64,000 bases of DNA, taken from NCBI GenBank assembly GCA_044223665.1, contig JBGALT010000002.1, forward strand, positions 83,589-147,588, written 5' to 3'. Positions 1 through 8,222 of the stretch are shown here, piece after piece; positions within the stretch are counted from its first letter, which is position 1; every line of letters begins with the position of its first letter. A model generated the notes under the pieces. It had not been told where the DNA came from, made no database searches, and saw only the letters and a list, made by a program, of their open reading frames with translations. The DNA comes from JBBSAT01 sp044223665. Its GTDB lineage: Bacteria > Myxococcota_A > Polyangia > Polyangiales > Sandaracinaceae. The translations under genes were made by a program, and so were the position numbers.

Positions 1-2001
1 CCCGCGGCGCGCTTCAGCCAGCTGCTCGTCCAGGCGCGGCGCGCGAAGGAGACGCTGCTCGGCGAGAGCCCGCCCGAGCGCGCGAAGGTCACCGTGCTCG
101 GCAGCGGCAGCAAGCTCGTCGGAGGCTCGCTCTCGACCGAGATCGCGCGCGCCGACGTCGAGACGCAGATCGTCGACGGCTTCTTCCCGCTCGCTCCCGT
201 GGATGCGCGGCCCTCGAGACGCGCGACGGCGATCGTCGAGCTCGGTCTGCCGTACGTCGCCGACGCCGCGGTCACGCGCCACGTCGCCGCGTTCGTCTCG
301 CGCCACCAGGACGTCGCCAAGGACGCGGTCGGGGACGCGCTCGTGAACGGCCTCGCGCTGCCCGACGCCGTGCTGTTGAACGGGGGCGTCTTCCGCGGCG
401 CGCCGATCGCGAAGCGCATGATCGACGTCCTCTCGGGCTGGCGCGGCGCGCCGATGCGCGTGCTCGACAACGCCGAGCCCGAGCTCGCCGTCGCGCGCGG
501 CGCCGCGCTCTACGGCCTCGCGCGCCGCGGCCTCGGGATGAAGATCGGCGGCGGCTCGGCCCGCTCGTACTTCCTCTTGCTCGACGGCGAAGGCGGCGCG
601 CGCCGTGGCCTCTGCGTGCTGCCGCGCGGCGCCGAGGAGGGCGAGGAGGTCGTCGTCCGCGATCGCACGTTCGCGCTGCGCCTCGGCCAGCCGGTGCGCT
701 TCTCGCTCGCGTCGAGCACGGGCGAGGCAGCGTACGTGCGACCCGGCGAGATCGTGGACGTGGACGCGGATCTGTTCCGAGAGCTGCCGCCCATCGCGGC
801 CGTGCTCGACGACGTGGCCGAGGCCGCGCCGCGCAGCTCGATGGCGCCGCCCTCGCTCGAGGCGCCGGCACGCCCCTCGCAGCGGCCGGGGGCCGGGCGT
901 GAGGAGCGCGTGCGGCTCGCCGCAGCGCTCACGGAGATCGGGACGCTCGAGGTGAGCTGCATCGCCGAGAGCGACGCGCACCGGCGCTGGAAGCTCGAGC
1001 TCGAGCTCCGCGGCCAGCACGAGAGCGAGCTCGCGCCCTCGCGCGTGACGCAGCTGCATCCGCGCTACGCGGAAGCGCGCGCCAAGATCGAGGTCGTGTT
1101 CGGCAAGAGCGAGGCGGACGGCGGCAAGGCCGTGAAGACCCTGCGCACCGACCTCGAGAAGATCCTCGGGCCGCGCGAGAAGTGGCCGATGCCGCTCCTT
1201 CGGGAGCTCTTCGGTGCCTTGCTCGCGGGCGTCAAGCGCCGCCGCCGCTCGGCCGATCACGAGCGCGTGTGGTTCAACCTCGCGGGCTACACGCTGCGCC
1301 CGGGCGTGGGCTATCCGCTCGACGACTTCCGCGCCAAGCAGCTCTTCGCGATCTTCGAGCAGGGCGTCCAGTTCGCGCCCGAGGCGCAGAACTGGAGCGA
1401 GTGGTGGACGCTCTGGCGCCGCGTCGCGGGCGGGCTCGACGACGCGCAGCAAGAGAAGGTGCTCTCCGCGATCGACTGGTACCTGCACCCTCCGACGCCG
1501 CGCCCTCGCCCGCGCCCGGCGGGGCCGAAGGCGCTGGGTTACGACGACATGGTGCGCCTCGCGGCCTCGCTCGAGCGGATCTCGGCGGCGCACAAGGAGC
1601 GCATCGGCGGCTGGATGCTCGAGCGCCTCACCCAGCACGGCGAGGGCACCTTCGGCGTCTGGGCGCTCGGTCGCATCGGCGCGCGCGTGCCGCTCTACGG
1701 CTCGGCGCACACGGTCGTAGCGCGCGTGCACGCGCAAGCGTGGCTCGGCGCGGTGCTCGCGCTCGACTGGAAGCAGGTGGAGCCCGCGGCGTTCGCGGCG
1801 ACGATGCTCGCGCGCAAGAGCGGCGACCGCGCCCGCGACGTGGACGCGACGCTCGCGGCCGAGACGGCGCGGCGCCTGCGCGCCCACGGCGCGCCCGAGG
1901 TCTGGGCGAAGATGGTCGAAGAGGTCGCCGTCCTCGGCGAGGACACCGTCGCCCGCCTGCTCGGCGAGTCCTTGCCGCCGGGCCTCGCGCTGGTGGAGTG
2001 A
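1..2001 (+). CDS. Hsp70-family protein, 5' end missing
   Basis: The frame is open from the first base of the window, so the gene starts upstream; 666 residues are visible. The visible N-terminal part (to about residue 170) has the look of the end of an Hsp70/actin-like ATPase domain, with VTVLGSGSKLVGG, DAVLLNGGVFRGAPI and AVARGAALYGLARRG. A substrate-binding-like region follows, and then a long extension from about residue 360 (KWPMPLLRELFGALLAG, RVWFNLAGYTLRPGVGYPLDD) of the kind I associate with the DUF3731 tail of bacterial Hsp70-like proteins. It is probably a cytoplasmic chaperone-like ATPase; its clients are unknown. It ends in TGA and converges on the duplicated nuclease tail. Confidence 0.75.
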   Translation, partial: PAARFSQLLVQARRAKETLLGESPPERAKVTVLGSGSKLVGGSLSTEIARADVETQIVDGFFPLAPVDARPSRRATAIVELGLPYVADAAVTRHVAAFVSRHQDVAKDAVGDALVNGLALPDAVLLNGGVFRGAPIAKRMIDVLSGWRGAPMRVLDNAEPELAVARGAALYGLARRGLGMKIGGGSARSYFLLLDGEGGARRGLCVLPRGAEEGEEVVVRDRTFALRLGQPVRFSLASSTGEAAYVRPGEIVDVDADLFRELPPIAAVLDDVAEAAPRSSMAPPSLEAPARPSQRPGAGREERVRLAAALTEIGTLEVSCIAESDAHRRWKLELELRGQHESELAPSRVTQLHPRYAEARAKIEVVFGKSEADGGKAVKTLRTDLEKILGPREKWPMPLLRELFGALLAGVKRRRRSADHERVWFNLAGYTLRPGVGYPLDDFRAKQLFAIFEQGVQFAPEAQNWSEWWTLWRRVAGGLDDAQQEKVLSAIDWYLHPPTPRPRPRPAGPKALGYDDMVRLAASLERISAAHKERIGGWMLERLTQHGEGTFGVWALGRIGARVPLYGSAHTVVARVHAQAWLGAVLALDWKQVEPAAFAATMLARKSGDRARDVDATLAAETARRLRAHGAPEVWAKMVEEVAVLGEDTVARLLGESLPPGLALVE

Positions 2002-2024
2002 GCTGCGGAAGGGGTCGCCCCGAG

Positions 2025-2258
2025 GCTCACCCGAGAAGATCGTCGACCGAACGCGCCTCGAGGAATCGTTCCTCGAGCTTCGAGAGCTCGGCCTCGTCTG
2101 CGCGCTCGATGCGCGCGCTCACCTCGGGCGTGAGCCCGTCCCGGAACTTCAGCCGCAAGAGGTGCTGCAGCGATGCGCGCCGCCCCTCGACGCGTCCCTC
2201 GGCCCTCCCCAGGTCCATCAGCTGCTTCACGGTGGTCATGATCTCGGCTCCTGCTCCG
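2025..2258. repeat. Direct repeat, copy A (234 bp)
   Basis: This segment is almost identical to 2284-2589 and in the same orientation. The difference in length is a single 72-bp block present only in copy B. A handful of point differences separate the two copies, so the duplication looks recent. Confidence 0.85.
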
Positions 2259-2269
2259 CGTGGCGCCAC
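2027..2269 (-). pseudogene. Truncated duplicate of the Rpn-type nuclease tail
   Basis: This 80-residue frame is nearly identical to the C-terminus of the full gene immediately upstream on the same strand (MTTVKQLMDLGRAEG, then LTPEVSARIERADEAEL, ending ARSVDDLLG). It lacks the whole nuclease domain and also lacks a 24-residue repeat present in the full copy. It has no separate promoter that I can see. I read it as a leftover of a tandem duplication of the gene's 3' end, not as an independent gene. Translation from the internal ATG is possible but unsupported. Confidence 0.7.
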
Positions 2270-2283
2270 CCCGCGGCGGCGAT

Positions 2284-2589
2284 GCTCACCCGAGAAGATC
2301 GTCGACCGAACGCGCCTCGAGGAATCGTTCCTCGAGCTTCGAGAGCTCGGCCTCGTCTGCGCGCTCGATCCGCGCGCTCACCTCGGGCGTGAGCCCGCCC
2401 TGGAACTTCAGGCGCAAGAGGTGCTGCAGCGATGCGCGCCGCCCCTCGACGCGTCCCTCGGCCTTTCCCTCGGCCTTTCCCTCGACGCGTCCTTCGGCCT
2501 TTCCCTCGGCCTTTCCCTCGACGCGTCCTTCGGCCCTCCCCAGGTCCATCAGCTGCTTCACGGTGGTCATGATCTCGGCTCCTGCTCCG
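2284..2589. repeat. Direct repeat, copy B (306 bp) with a 36-bp x 2 expansion
   Basis: This is the second copy of the tandem duplication. It carries an extra 72 bp at about 2462-2533 that encodes two 12-residue units of the type EGKAEGKAEGRV. The unit structure suggests slippage expansion in this copy or contraction in copy A. Confidence 0.85.
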
Positions 2590-3326
2590 TGGAGGATCGA
2601 ATCGGCGAGGCGCGCGAGCTCGGCTGCGTCGAGCCCGCCGTGGACCTCCAGAACGTACCGGAGAACGCTGCGGAGCGCCCGCAGGCCGGACGGGCTCGTG
2701 CTCGCCGCGCGCAAGAGCGATCCCCAGCTCGTGAGGAGCGCCGGCACGTCCGCTGCGATGCGCACGTCGCGCAGCGCCGAGAGCGCCAGCGTGGCCTCGG
2801 CGCTCATGCCGCGCGCCAAGAGATCGGCGTTGGACGTCGTGCCGAGATCGTCGACCTCGAAGCCCATCCGCGGCACGTAGCGCCCCAGCACCAGCGCCTC
2901 GTCCGGTGTCAGGCTCATCAGCGCGAGCATGTCGCGCGGCGCGCGCCACGCCCCCGGGCCCTGGTGGAACACGAGCGGCACGATGAGCGGCAGCGTCGTC
3001 GCCTCCGGGTGGTCGCGCAGGAAGGCGTCCCACGTCATCACCGCGTACTGCAGGAGGCGAAACGGCATCAGCGGATCGGGCCGCGACTGGTGCTCCACCA
3101 AGAGCAGCACCAGCACGTCGCGATGCGCGAGCTTGGCGCCGAGCACGATGTCGGAATGGAACGCGTTCAGCGCCTCGTCGACGTACGCCGTGGGACGCAC
3201 CTCGAGCTCGGAGAGATCGAGCAGCGCCGCCACCTCGCGCGGCAGCGCCGACCGGATCGCGTCGGCCGCGATCGCGGGATCGGAGAACAGGCGCCGGAAG
3301 AGCGCGTCGTGCGTGCCGCTCGACAT
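2286..3326 (-). CDS. Rpn-family nuclease/putative transposase
   Basis: The start chosen is the ATG at 3326 (MSSGTHDALFRRLFSD), because the longer frame upstream is Pro-rich low-complexity sequence. The protein has 346 residues. Residues 1-230 match the Rpn/Transposase_31 type of PD-(D/E)XK domain: HDALFRRLFSD, then HSDIVLGAKL with VLVLLLVEHQS, supplying the Asp and Glu-His-Gln of the active site, and LPLIVPLVFHQGPGAW. The C-terminus resembles DUF4351, with a charged EGRVEGKAEG repeat and LEERFLEARSVDDLL. Rpn proteins promote RecA-independent recombination in E. coli; a role here is inferred. No adjacent mobile element is seen. The tail is duplicated just downstream. Confidence 0.75.
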   Translation of the reverse strand: MSSGTHDALFRRLFSDPAIAADAIRSALPREVAALLDLSELEVRPTAYVDEALNAFHSDIVLGAKLAHRDVLVLLLVEHQSRPDPLMPFRLLQYAVMTWDAFLRDHPEATTLPLIVPLVFHQGPGAWRAPRDMLALMSLTPDEALVLGRYVPRMGFEVDDLGTTSNADLLARGMSAEATLALSALRDVRIAADVPALLTSWGSLLRAASTSPSGLRALRSVLRYVLEVHGGLDAAELARLADSILHGAGAEIMTTVKQLMDLGRAEGRVEGKAEGKAEGRVEGKAEGKAEGRVEGRRASLQHLLRLKFQGGLTPEVSARIERADEAELSKLEERFLEARSVDDLLG

Positions 3327-3752
3327 GCCCGCTGCGGTAGGCAGCGGGCGATCCGGCGGGCGAGTGCCGAGAATGCGCGGGAAATCGCGTCGCGGTGGCG
3401 GAGGTGGCGGCGGGGCGCCGTCACCCCGTCCCGGGGTGAACGTCGTCGGCGCTCGCGGCGACTCCGGTCCAACGCCACGTTCCACGCCGCGAAAGGCTCT
3501 CGCACGACGCGGCTGCCATCACGACTCGGGGGAGCGCGGGGTCCTAGCTGGCGGGCGAAGGGTCGCTCCCGCACGACGCGGCCGGTGAACACTCGATGGG
3601 TTGGTTCCCGGGCTCCGAGGTGGCATTGGGGTGGGCGCTCTGCTTGGGCGATTCTCAGGGTGCCCGCGTGCCGACTCGGTCAGCGGGGACGAGGGCGAGA
3701 AAGAGGACGGGGAAGAGGACGAGAGCGAGGGCGAGGGCGAGGGTCTTTTCCG
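3327..3752. other. 426-bp gap with a GA-rich low-complexity tract
   Basis: I see no convincing gene here. Positions about 3690-3745 are a purine-rich run of GAGGAC and GAGGGC hexamers, just beyond the stop codon of the lipoprotein gene at 3753. A 63-residue frame that reads this tract has no recognisable feature. The rest is ordinary G+C-rich spacer that should hold the promoter of the Rpn gene. Confidence 0.4.
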
Positions 3753-5084
3753 TCAGAGCCCGTCGAGGGCCCCCATGGGTGTGTCTTCGTAGGGGTCCAC
3801 GACGAGGTGCTCGCCGCCGGTCGGCTCGAGCTCGTACACGTGGACGCGGAACGCGCGGGACTCGTCGTAGCGCGCGCGATAGCGGCGCATCGTGTCGTCG
3901 TGGTCGCGGGGCCAGCCGACGGCGACCAGGCCGTCTTCTCGTCGTGCGCGGAGCGCGGCGGCGAGGCGCTCTCGCTGTGCACGCGGCAGCTCTCTCGGGA
4001 TCGCGTCGACGCTCGTCGCGTAGTCGGTTCCCCCGCGCTCGAGCAAGAGCGCGGCCTCGAGCAGTGCGTGGAGGTCGTCTCCACCGCGCGGGAAGGTGCT
4101 GGCCATCGTGGTGCCGACGCAGTGGTCCCAGAACACGCTGCGCTCGTCCGGTGCGCTGCCCCAGAGGACCACGATCGCTTCCGTCGGATGGACCGGCGCC
4201 TGCAAGAGCGGATCGCTCGTCGTGCGGGCCGCGAGGTAGCGCGCTTCTGGGATGCGATCACACGACGGCAGCGCCGGCATCCGTGCGCGCACTGCGCTCT
4301 CTTGCGCGTCGCCACAGAGCAAGCGTGGCGTCGAGACGGTCTCGAGCCCCGCGGTGGCCGCGAGCGTCTCGAGATACGGCACGCACGCGCCGCCGTCGGC
4401 CGAGACGTGGACCAGCTGCTCGGCGTGCGCGTGATCGTCCAGCGTGACGTGGCCGTCGGCGTCGATCGACACGTGGCGTCGCTCCGTGCTCACGTCGTCG
4501 GGGGAGGGCCCGAATGGCTCCACGACGAGCACCGATGCGTTCTGCGCGTCTCCATCCGGCGCGAGCACGGACGCGAGGTAGGGACGTGCCTCCGGGGCCA
4601 GGAGCGCCAGCGCGTCGGGCGCCTCGAGCGCCACGCGCGGCTGCCGCGTGTCGGCGAGCACGGCTGCGAGCAAGAGCGCGCGGCGGTCGAGGTCGCTGAG
4701 CGGCGTCGTCGCGGGGAGCGCATCCACGACCACCCCGTTCACGAGCGTGGCGCCGAAACGCAACGGCGTGCGCTCCTCTGCGATCCGCGCCTGCCGCCCG
4801 GCCGTCACGAGGACGATGCCCGCGCTCGTTCGCGCCACGACGTATCCGAGCTGCGTGCCGGAGTCGCACGGGAAGAGGTCGGGGACGAGCCGACGCAGGA
4901 GCGCTTCGCGGGGGTCGCCACAGACGTCGCGGACGTGGGCGTCGGTCGCGATGTCGGCGAGGGAGTCGGGTGGGGAGGACGACGAGGGCGAGGGCGAGGA
5001 CGAGGACTGTGGGGTCGTCGTGGCCGGTGGGCTTGCGCCGCACGCGGCGAGGGCCATCCCACACGCCAACCCGATTCCCCGCAT
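3753..5084 (-). CDS. Putative lipoprotein, function unknown
   Basis: A 443-residue protein that starts MRGIGLACGMALAACGAS, a short signal peptide with a lipobox (LAAC, Cys15), so it should be lipid-anchored in the envelope. A Thr/Ser/Pro-rich linker covers about residues 18-40 (runs of SSSSP). The mature part has an even mixture of Val/Ala strands and acidic residues, with Cys residues near DVCGD, FPCDSG, ACVPY and LLCGD that could form disulfides. I do not recognise a domain. It is followed on the same strand, across a gap, by the Rpn gene, and preceded by another lipoprotein gene. The Ser-rich linker and the downstream tract are both built from GAG/GAC repeats. Confidence 0.6.
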   Translation of the reverse strand: MRGIGLACGMALAACGASPPATTTPQSSSSPSPSSSSPPDSLADIATDAHVRDVCGDPREALLRRLVPDLFPCDSGTQLGYVVARTSAGIVLVTAGRQARIAEERTPLRFGATLVNGVVVDALPATTPLSDLDRRALLLAAVLADTRQPRVALEAPDALALLAPEARPYLASVLAPDGDAQNASVLVVEPFGPSPDDVSTERRHVSIDADGHVTLDDHAHAEQLVHVSADGGACVPYLETLAATAGLETVSTPRLLCGDAQESAVRARMPALPSCDRIPEARYLAARTTSDPLLQAPVHPTEAIVVLWGSAPDERSVFWDHCVGTTMASTFPRGGDDLHALLEAALLLERGGTDYATSVDAIPRELPRAQRERLAAALRARREDGLVAVGWPRDHDDTMRRYRARYDESRAFRVHVYELEPTGGEHLVVDPYEDTPMGALDGL

Positions 5085-5272
5085 GCGGGTGAGCGTAGCC
5101 CGACGCTCGCGTCGGGTCCTATCCCGCGATCGGCTCAGAGCGGGCGTAGCCCGCAGCCCAACGACATCGGCGCCGCAGCGCGGCGCGCTGTCTCGGAAGC
5201 AGGCGGTGGCGATCGAGTGCTGCCGCGGCTCGGCCAGCGCACGACGCGCGGGTCGCCCTCCAGCCTCTTCCC

Positions 5273-5295
5273 AATCGTCACGTCACGCGACGATT
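5273..5295. terminator. Hairpin downstream of the 5311-6993 gene
   Basis: AATCGTC at 5273-5279 pairs with GACGATT at 5289-5295, just past the stop codon of the minus-strand lipoprotein gene. There is no U-tract, so a Rho-independent terminator is only a possibility. Confidence 0.3.
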
Positions 5296-5310
5296 CAGGG
5301 ACGTAGTAGA

Positions 5311-6993
5311 TCAGCGCGCGCGGCGCACGACCTGTGGCCCGGAGGTCAGCCACACGGCGTCGCCCGCGGCCCAGCCTTCGGTCTGGTAGTCGAAGAGCGG
5401 TGGGGTCGGGAGCGTCATCGAGCCGTCGAGCTGGCCGACGAAGCCCCAGCCGGTGAGCCAGATCTCGGCGTCCTCGGCGCTCACGGGCTCGCCCGCCGCG
5501 ACCACGGTCCAGTCGCCCCGCCCGCTGCCATGCAGGACGCGGACGTCGTTCGAGCGGCCCGCCGCCGGCTGGAGGATCCACAGCGCGTAGCGCGAGCTGC
5601 CGCGCGCATCGCGCGCGTACCAGCCACTCTCCGAAGGAACGACCATCACGAACGCCTCGCCGTCGAGGACGAGCACCCCCTCGCGAGCGACGGCGATCAC
5701 GCTGCCGTCGTCGAGCACGTGCACCTGGTCGGGGACGCTCACGTCGCTCGGCACCGCGACGGCACGGAAGCCCCGCTCGGCATCGCCGCGCATCACGCCT
5801 TCCATCGTCCTGAGCCACACCTCGTCGGCCGCTCCCTCCACGCCACGCACGAACGAGCCGACCGTGACGGCCGACCAGCGGGCACCGTCGTAGTGCTCGA
5901 GCGATCCGTCCTCGCGCGCGCGGTACACGTCGCTCGGCGAGCGGCCCCACGCCGCACGGGCCTCGCCGCCAGCCCAGAGCGCGGTCGGCATCGTGCCCCA
6001 CGCCTCCGCGCTCGACGTCTCGTCGTAGGGCGTCGCGATGGTCGGCTGGAACATCTCTGCCGTGGGCAAGCGCGACTGTGAGAAGAAGATGCGTCCCGCG
6101 CCCCACGCCCACGTGTGCGACTCGTCGAGACGGAACGCGCCCTCGATCGCCATCGTCCAAGGCACGCGGACCCACTGGGAGCCGTCGTAGAACGCGTACT
6201 CGCCGACGCCGAGATCCTGCGGATACTCCGGGCCGTACGTCGGCACCCAGCTCGCGCCGTCCCACGCGAACGCGCCGCTGGCGCTCACCACGACGCGGCC
6301 GTCGCGGCCGATCGTGAGCGAAGGGAACCAGCCCTGGTCGGGGATCGGCGCGCCGACGAGCTGCCACGCGCTCCCGTCCCAGCGGCGCACTTCGACGTTC
6401 TCCACCGTGCCGCTCGCGTCGCACGTCAGGCCCGCGGTCCACACTTCGCCAGCGGGAAGCGCGAAGTCACCACCGAGGCAGAAGGCATACGGTGGGATCG
6501 GCTCGCTCCACCCGCTCGCGTCGTGACGCAACAGATGGGCGCCCGAGGTCGCGCCGTGGCCGCTCGGATCACCGCCCGCGATCGCCCAGGCCGAGCCGTC
6601 GGCCGCGCCGCGAACGCGCGCGGGGGGGGCGGCCGACGGCGCCTCGGTCCACGCGCTCCCGTCCCAGTGCCACGCGCTGCCCATCTCGTCGCTCGCCCAC
6701 GCGTCCTCTTCGCTCGCGCTCCAAGCGCTGGTGAACGAGCGCGTCGTCGGCCGCGGCGTCGCGCTCCACGCGCCCTCGGCCTCGTCCCAGCGCAGGTACG
6801 TCCCCTCGGCGCCGTAGGCGATCACGACGCGGCGCGCGACGTCGCCCTCGACCACGATCGGGCGGCCGCGCATCCAGCACCACGCATCGCCCGTGCACTC
6901 GGTGCTCTCGGTCACGGAGGGCGCGGGCGCGATCGGCCCGGCGCAGGCGATCGAGAGAGAGGCGAGAGACATCCAAGCGTGTCGGCGCAGCAT
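5311..6993 (-). CDS. Putative lipoprotein, repeat-rich (beta-propeller-like)
   Basis: The start is placed at the ATG at 6993 (MLRRHAWMSLASLSIACAG), which gives a signal peptide with lipobox SIAC and a 560-residue product. The upstream extension of the frame is basic and lacks this logic. The mature protein is made of repeating short units around W-DG-SAW (WHWDGSAWTEAP, RRWDGSAWQLVG, FAWDGASWVPTYG, HYDGARWSAVT), typical of surface proteins that fold as beta-propellers. It carries no catalytic motif that I can see. It is divergently transcribed from the protease gene at 7106, with about 110 bp between the starts. Confidence 0.65.
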   Translation of the reverse strand: MLRRHAWMSLASLSIACAGPIAPAPSVTESTECTGDAWCWMRGRPIVVEGDVARRVVIAYGAEGTYLRWDEAEGAWSATPRPTTRSFTSAWSASEEDAWASDEMGSAWHWDGSAWTEAPSAAPPARVRGAADGSAWAIAGGDPSGHGATSGAHLLRHDASGWSEPIPPYAFCLGGDFALPAGEVWTAGLTCDASGTVENVEVRRWDGSAWQLVGAPIPDQGWFPSLTIGRDGRVVVSASGAFAWDGASWVPTYGPEYPQDLGVGEYAFYDGSQWVRVPWTMAIEGAFRLDESHTWAWGAGRIFFSQSRLPTAEMFQPTIATPYDETSSAEAWGTMPTALWAGGEARAAWGRSPSDVYRAREDGSLEHYDGARWSAVTVGSFVRGVEGAADEVWLRTMEGVMRGDAERGFRAVAVPSDVSVPDQVHVLDDGSVIAVAREGVLVLDGEAFVMVVPSESGWYARDARGSSRYALWILQPAAGRSNDVRVLHGSGRGDWTVVAAGEPVSAEDAEIWLTGWGFVGQLDGSMTLPTPPLFDYQTEGWAAGDAVWLTSGPQVVRRAR

Positions 6994-7105
6994 GTCCTCG
7001 GTGTACGCCGCGCCGCGCGCGTGCGGAATGCCCGGCGCTGCCCGAGACCCGTGCATCGATGCACAGGTCGGGAATGCGCGGGGAGCGGCCGCGGTTTCGC
7101 GCGGG

Positions 7106-7861
7106 ATGAAGCTCGCGCGTGCACGGGCGCTCGGCATGCGCGCCCTCGTCTCCGTGATCGCGCTCGCGGCCGCGTACGTCGCCTTGCTCGTGTTTCCGTC
7201 GCCGCTCTTCGCGCATGCGCGCACGGGGCGCTTCCTCACCGTGCACGCCGACGCGCCGATCCCCGCGAGCGCCGACGCGGTGATCGCCGACGCGGAGGCG
7301 CGGGTGGAGCGCTCGGCGCTCTTCGTGCCCGGCGCCTCCCACGACGTGTACGTCTGTCAGTCGTCCTGGCGCTGGCGTCTGGTGTCCAATCGCGCCTTCG
7401 GGTCCGGCGCCTTCGCGATGGCGCCCATCGGGCGCTCGGTGTTCACGCGGCCCGCGCACTTCGATCGCGATCGCCTGGTCGGCCCCTCCGGGCACGAGAC
7501 GCCCGGCGAGCGCACCCTCGCGTACTTCCTCGCCCACGAGATCACCCACACGCTCACCGCCGACCGCATGGGCCTGGCGTTCTTCGAGCTGCCGGCCTGG
7601 GTGCGCGAGGGCTACGCGGACTACGTCGGTCGCGGCCCGGCCTTCGACTACGAGGGCACGCGCGCGCTCTTGCTCGCCGGCGACCGCACGCTCGATCCCG
7701 CCGCGAGTGGCCTCTATCTCCGCTACGTGCTGCTCGTCGCGCACCTGCTCGACCGCGAGGGCTGGCCGGTCGAGGCCCTCCTCGCTCGCCCGCCCGCCCG
7801 CGTCGTGCTCGAAGCGCGCGTCCGCGAGGGGCGAATCTCTCCTTACGAGCCCGCGCCCTAG
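7106..7861 (+). CDS. Membrane-anchored HEXXH metalloprotease-like protein
   Basis: The ATG at 7106 (MKLARARALGMRALVSV) is preferred over the upstream starts because it begins directly before a hydrophobic segment (residues about 12-32, ALVSVIALAAAYVALLVF). The 251-residue protein has AHEITHTL near residue 150, an HExxH zinc site, followed about 20 residues later by WVREGYADYVG, where the Glu is the likely third ligand. This is the arrangement of gluzincins such as the peptidase MA group. It should act outside the cytoplasmic membrane; the substrate is unknown. The TAG stop codon is contributed by the left end (CTAG) of the repeat element that begins at 7858. Confidence 0.7.
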   Translation: MKLARARALGMRALVSVIALAAAYVALLVFPSPLFAHARTGRFLTVHADAPIPASADAVIADAEARVERSALFVPGASHDVYVCQSSWRWRLVSNRAFGSGAFAMAPIGRSVFTRPAHFDRDRLVGPSGHETPGERTLAYFLAHEITHTLTADRMGLAFFELPAWVREGYADYVGRGPAFDYEGTRALLLAGDRTLDPAASGLYLRYVLLVAHLLDREGWPVEALLARPPARVVLEARVREGRISPYEPAP

Positions 7862-8070
7862 TACCGCTGCCCGGAAGTGCGATCCGCACTTCCGGGCGAG
7901 GGACGGGTGGGAGTCCGAGGAGGGGGCCCGCGGCCCTTCCTCGGTGGGGGGCCCGCGGGGAGGGCACGAGCTTGCGCATGCAAGCGAAGCGGCCCTCCCC
8001 GCGAAGTACCGCGGAACGGAAGTTCGGGCCGCAGCGCAATGCGGCTCGAACTTCTGATCCGGGGTACTAG
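7858..8070. mobile_element. Multi-hairpin repeat element, copy 1 (213 bp, MITE-like)
   Basis: The segment starts CTAGTACC and ends GGTACTAG, a perfect 8-bp terminal inverted repeat. Inside are a 13-bp perfect hairpin (GCCCGGAAGTGCG at 7869-7881 with 7885-7897, loop ATC), a GCTTGC/GCAAGC hairpin (7970-7975 with 7980-7985) and a 15-bp hairpin with one G-U pair (8019-8033 with 8040-8054). The central part, from GGTGGGAGTCCGAGG to GGGCACGAGCTTGC, is shared with 39338-39540. No reading frame in it looks coding. It could be a non-autonomous transposable element or a structured RNA/regulatory element. Confidence 0.65.
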
Positions 8071-8222
8071 GCAACGGCCTGGATCGTACTTGACCCCCGG
8101 CCCTGAAATCCCGTTAGAATCCCGCTCGCGGGAGGGCTTCGCGCTCTCTCGTCGACCGCGCGCGTGTGCTCGCGGGACCGGCACCTCGACGACTCCGAGT
8201 CGAGATGGAGCGAGGACGAGGA

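Noticed and set aside
2011..2021. GGGGTCGCCCC as a terminator between the Hsp70 gene and the nuclease remnant
   Set aside because: Only a 4-bp stem and no U-tract; such runs are common by chance at this G+C content.
3601..3792. A 63-residue acidic frame in the GA-rich tract
   Set aside because: Composition is set by the GAG/GAC repeats; no ribosome site or conserved pattern.
5140..5154. GCGGGC-GTA-GCCCGC hairpin in the gap at 5085-5310
   Set aside because: A 6-bp G+C stem without other context; chance is likely.
1182..5306. A 1374-residue open frame on the plus strand
   Set aside because: It lies over the Hsp70 3' part in another frame and antisense to two genes with clear domains or signal peptides; its composition (Arg/Ala-rich) is that of a G+C-rich shadow frame.
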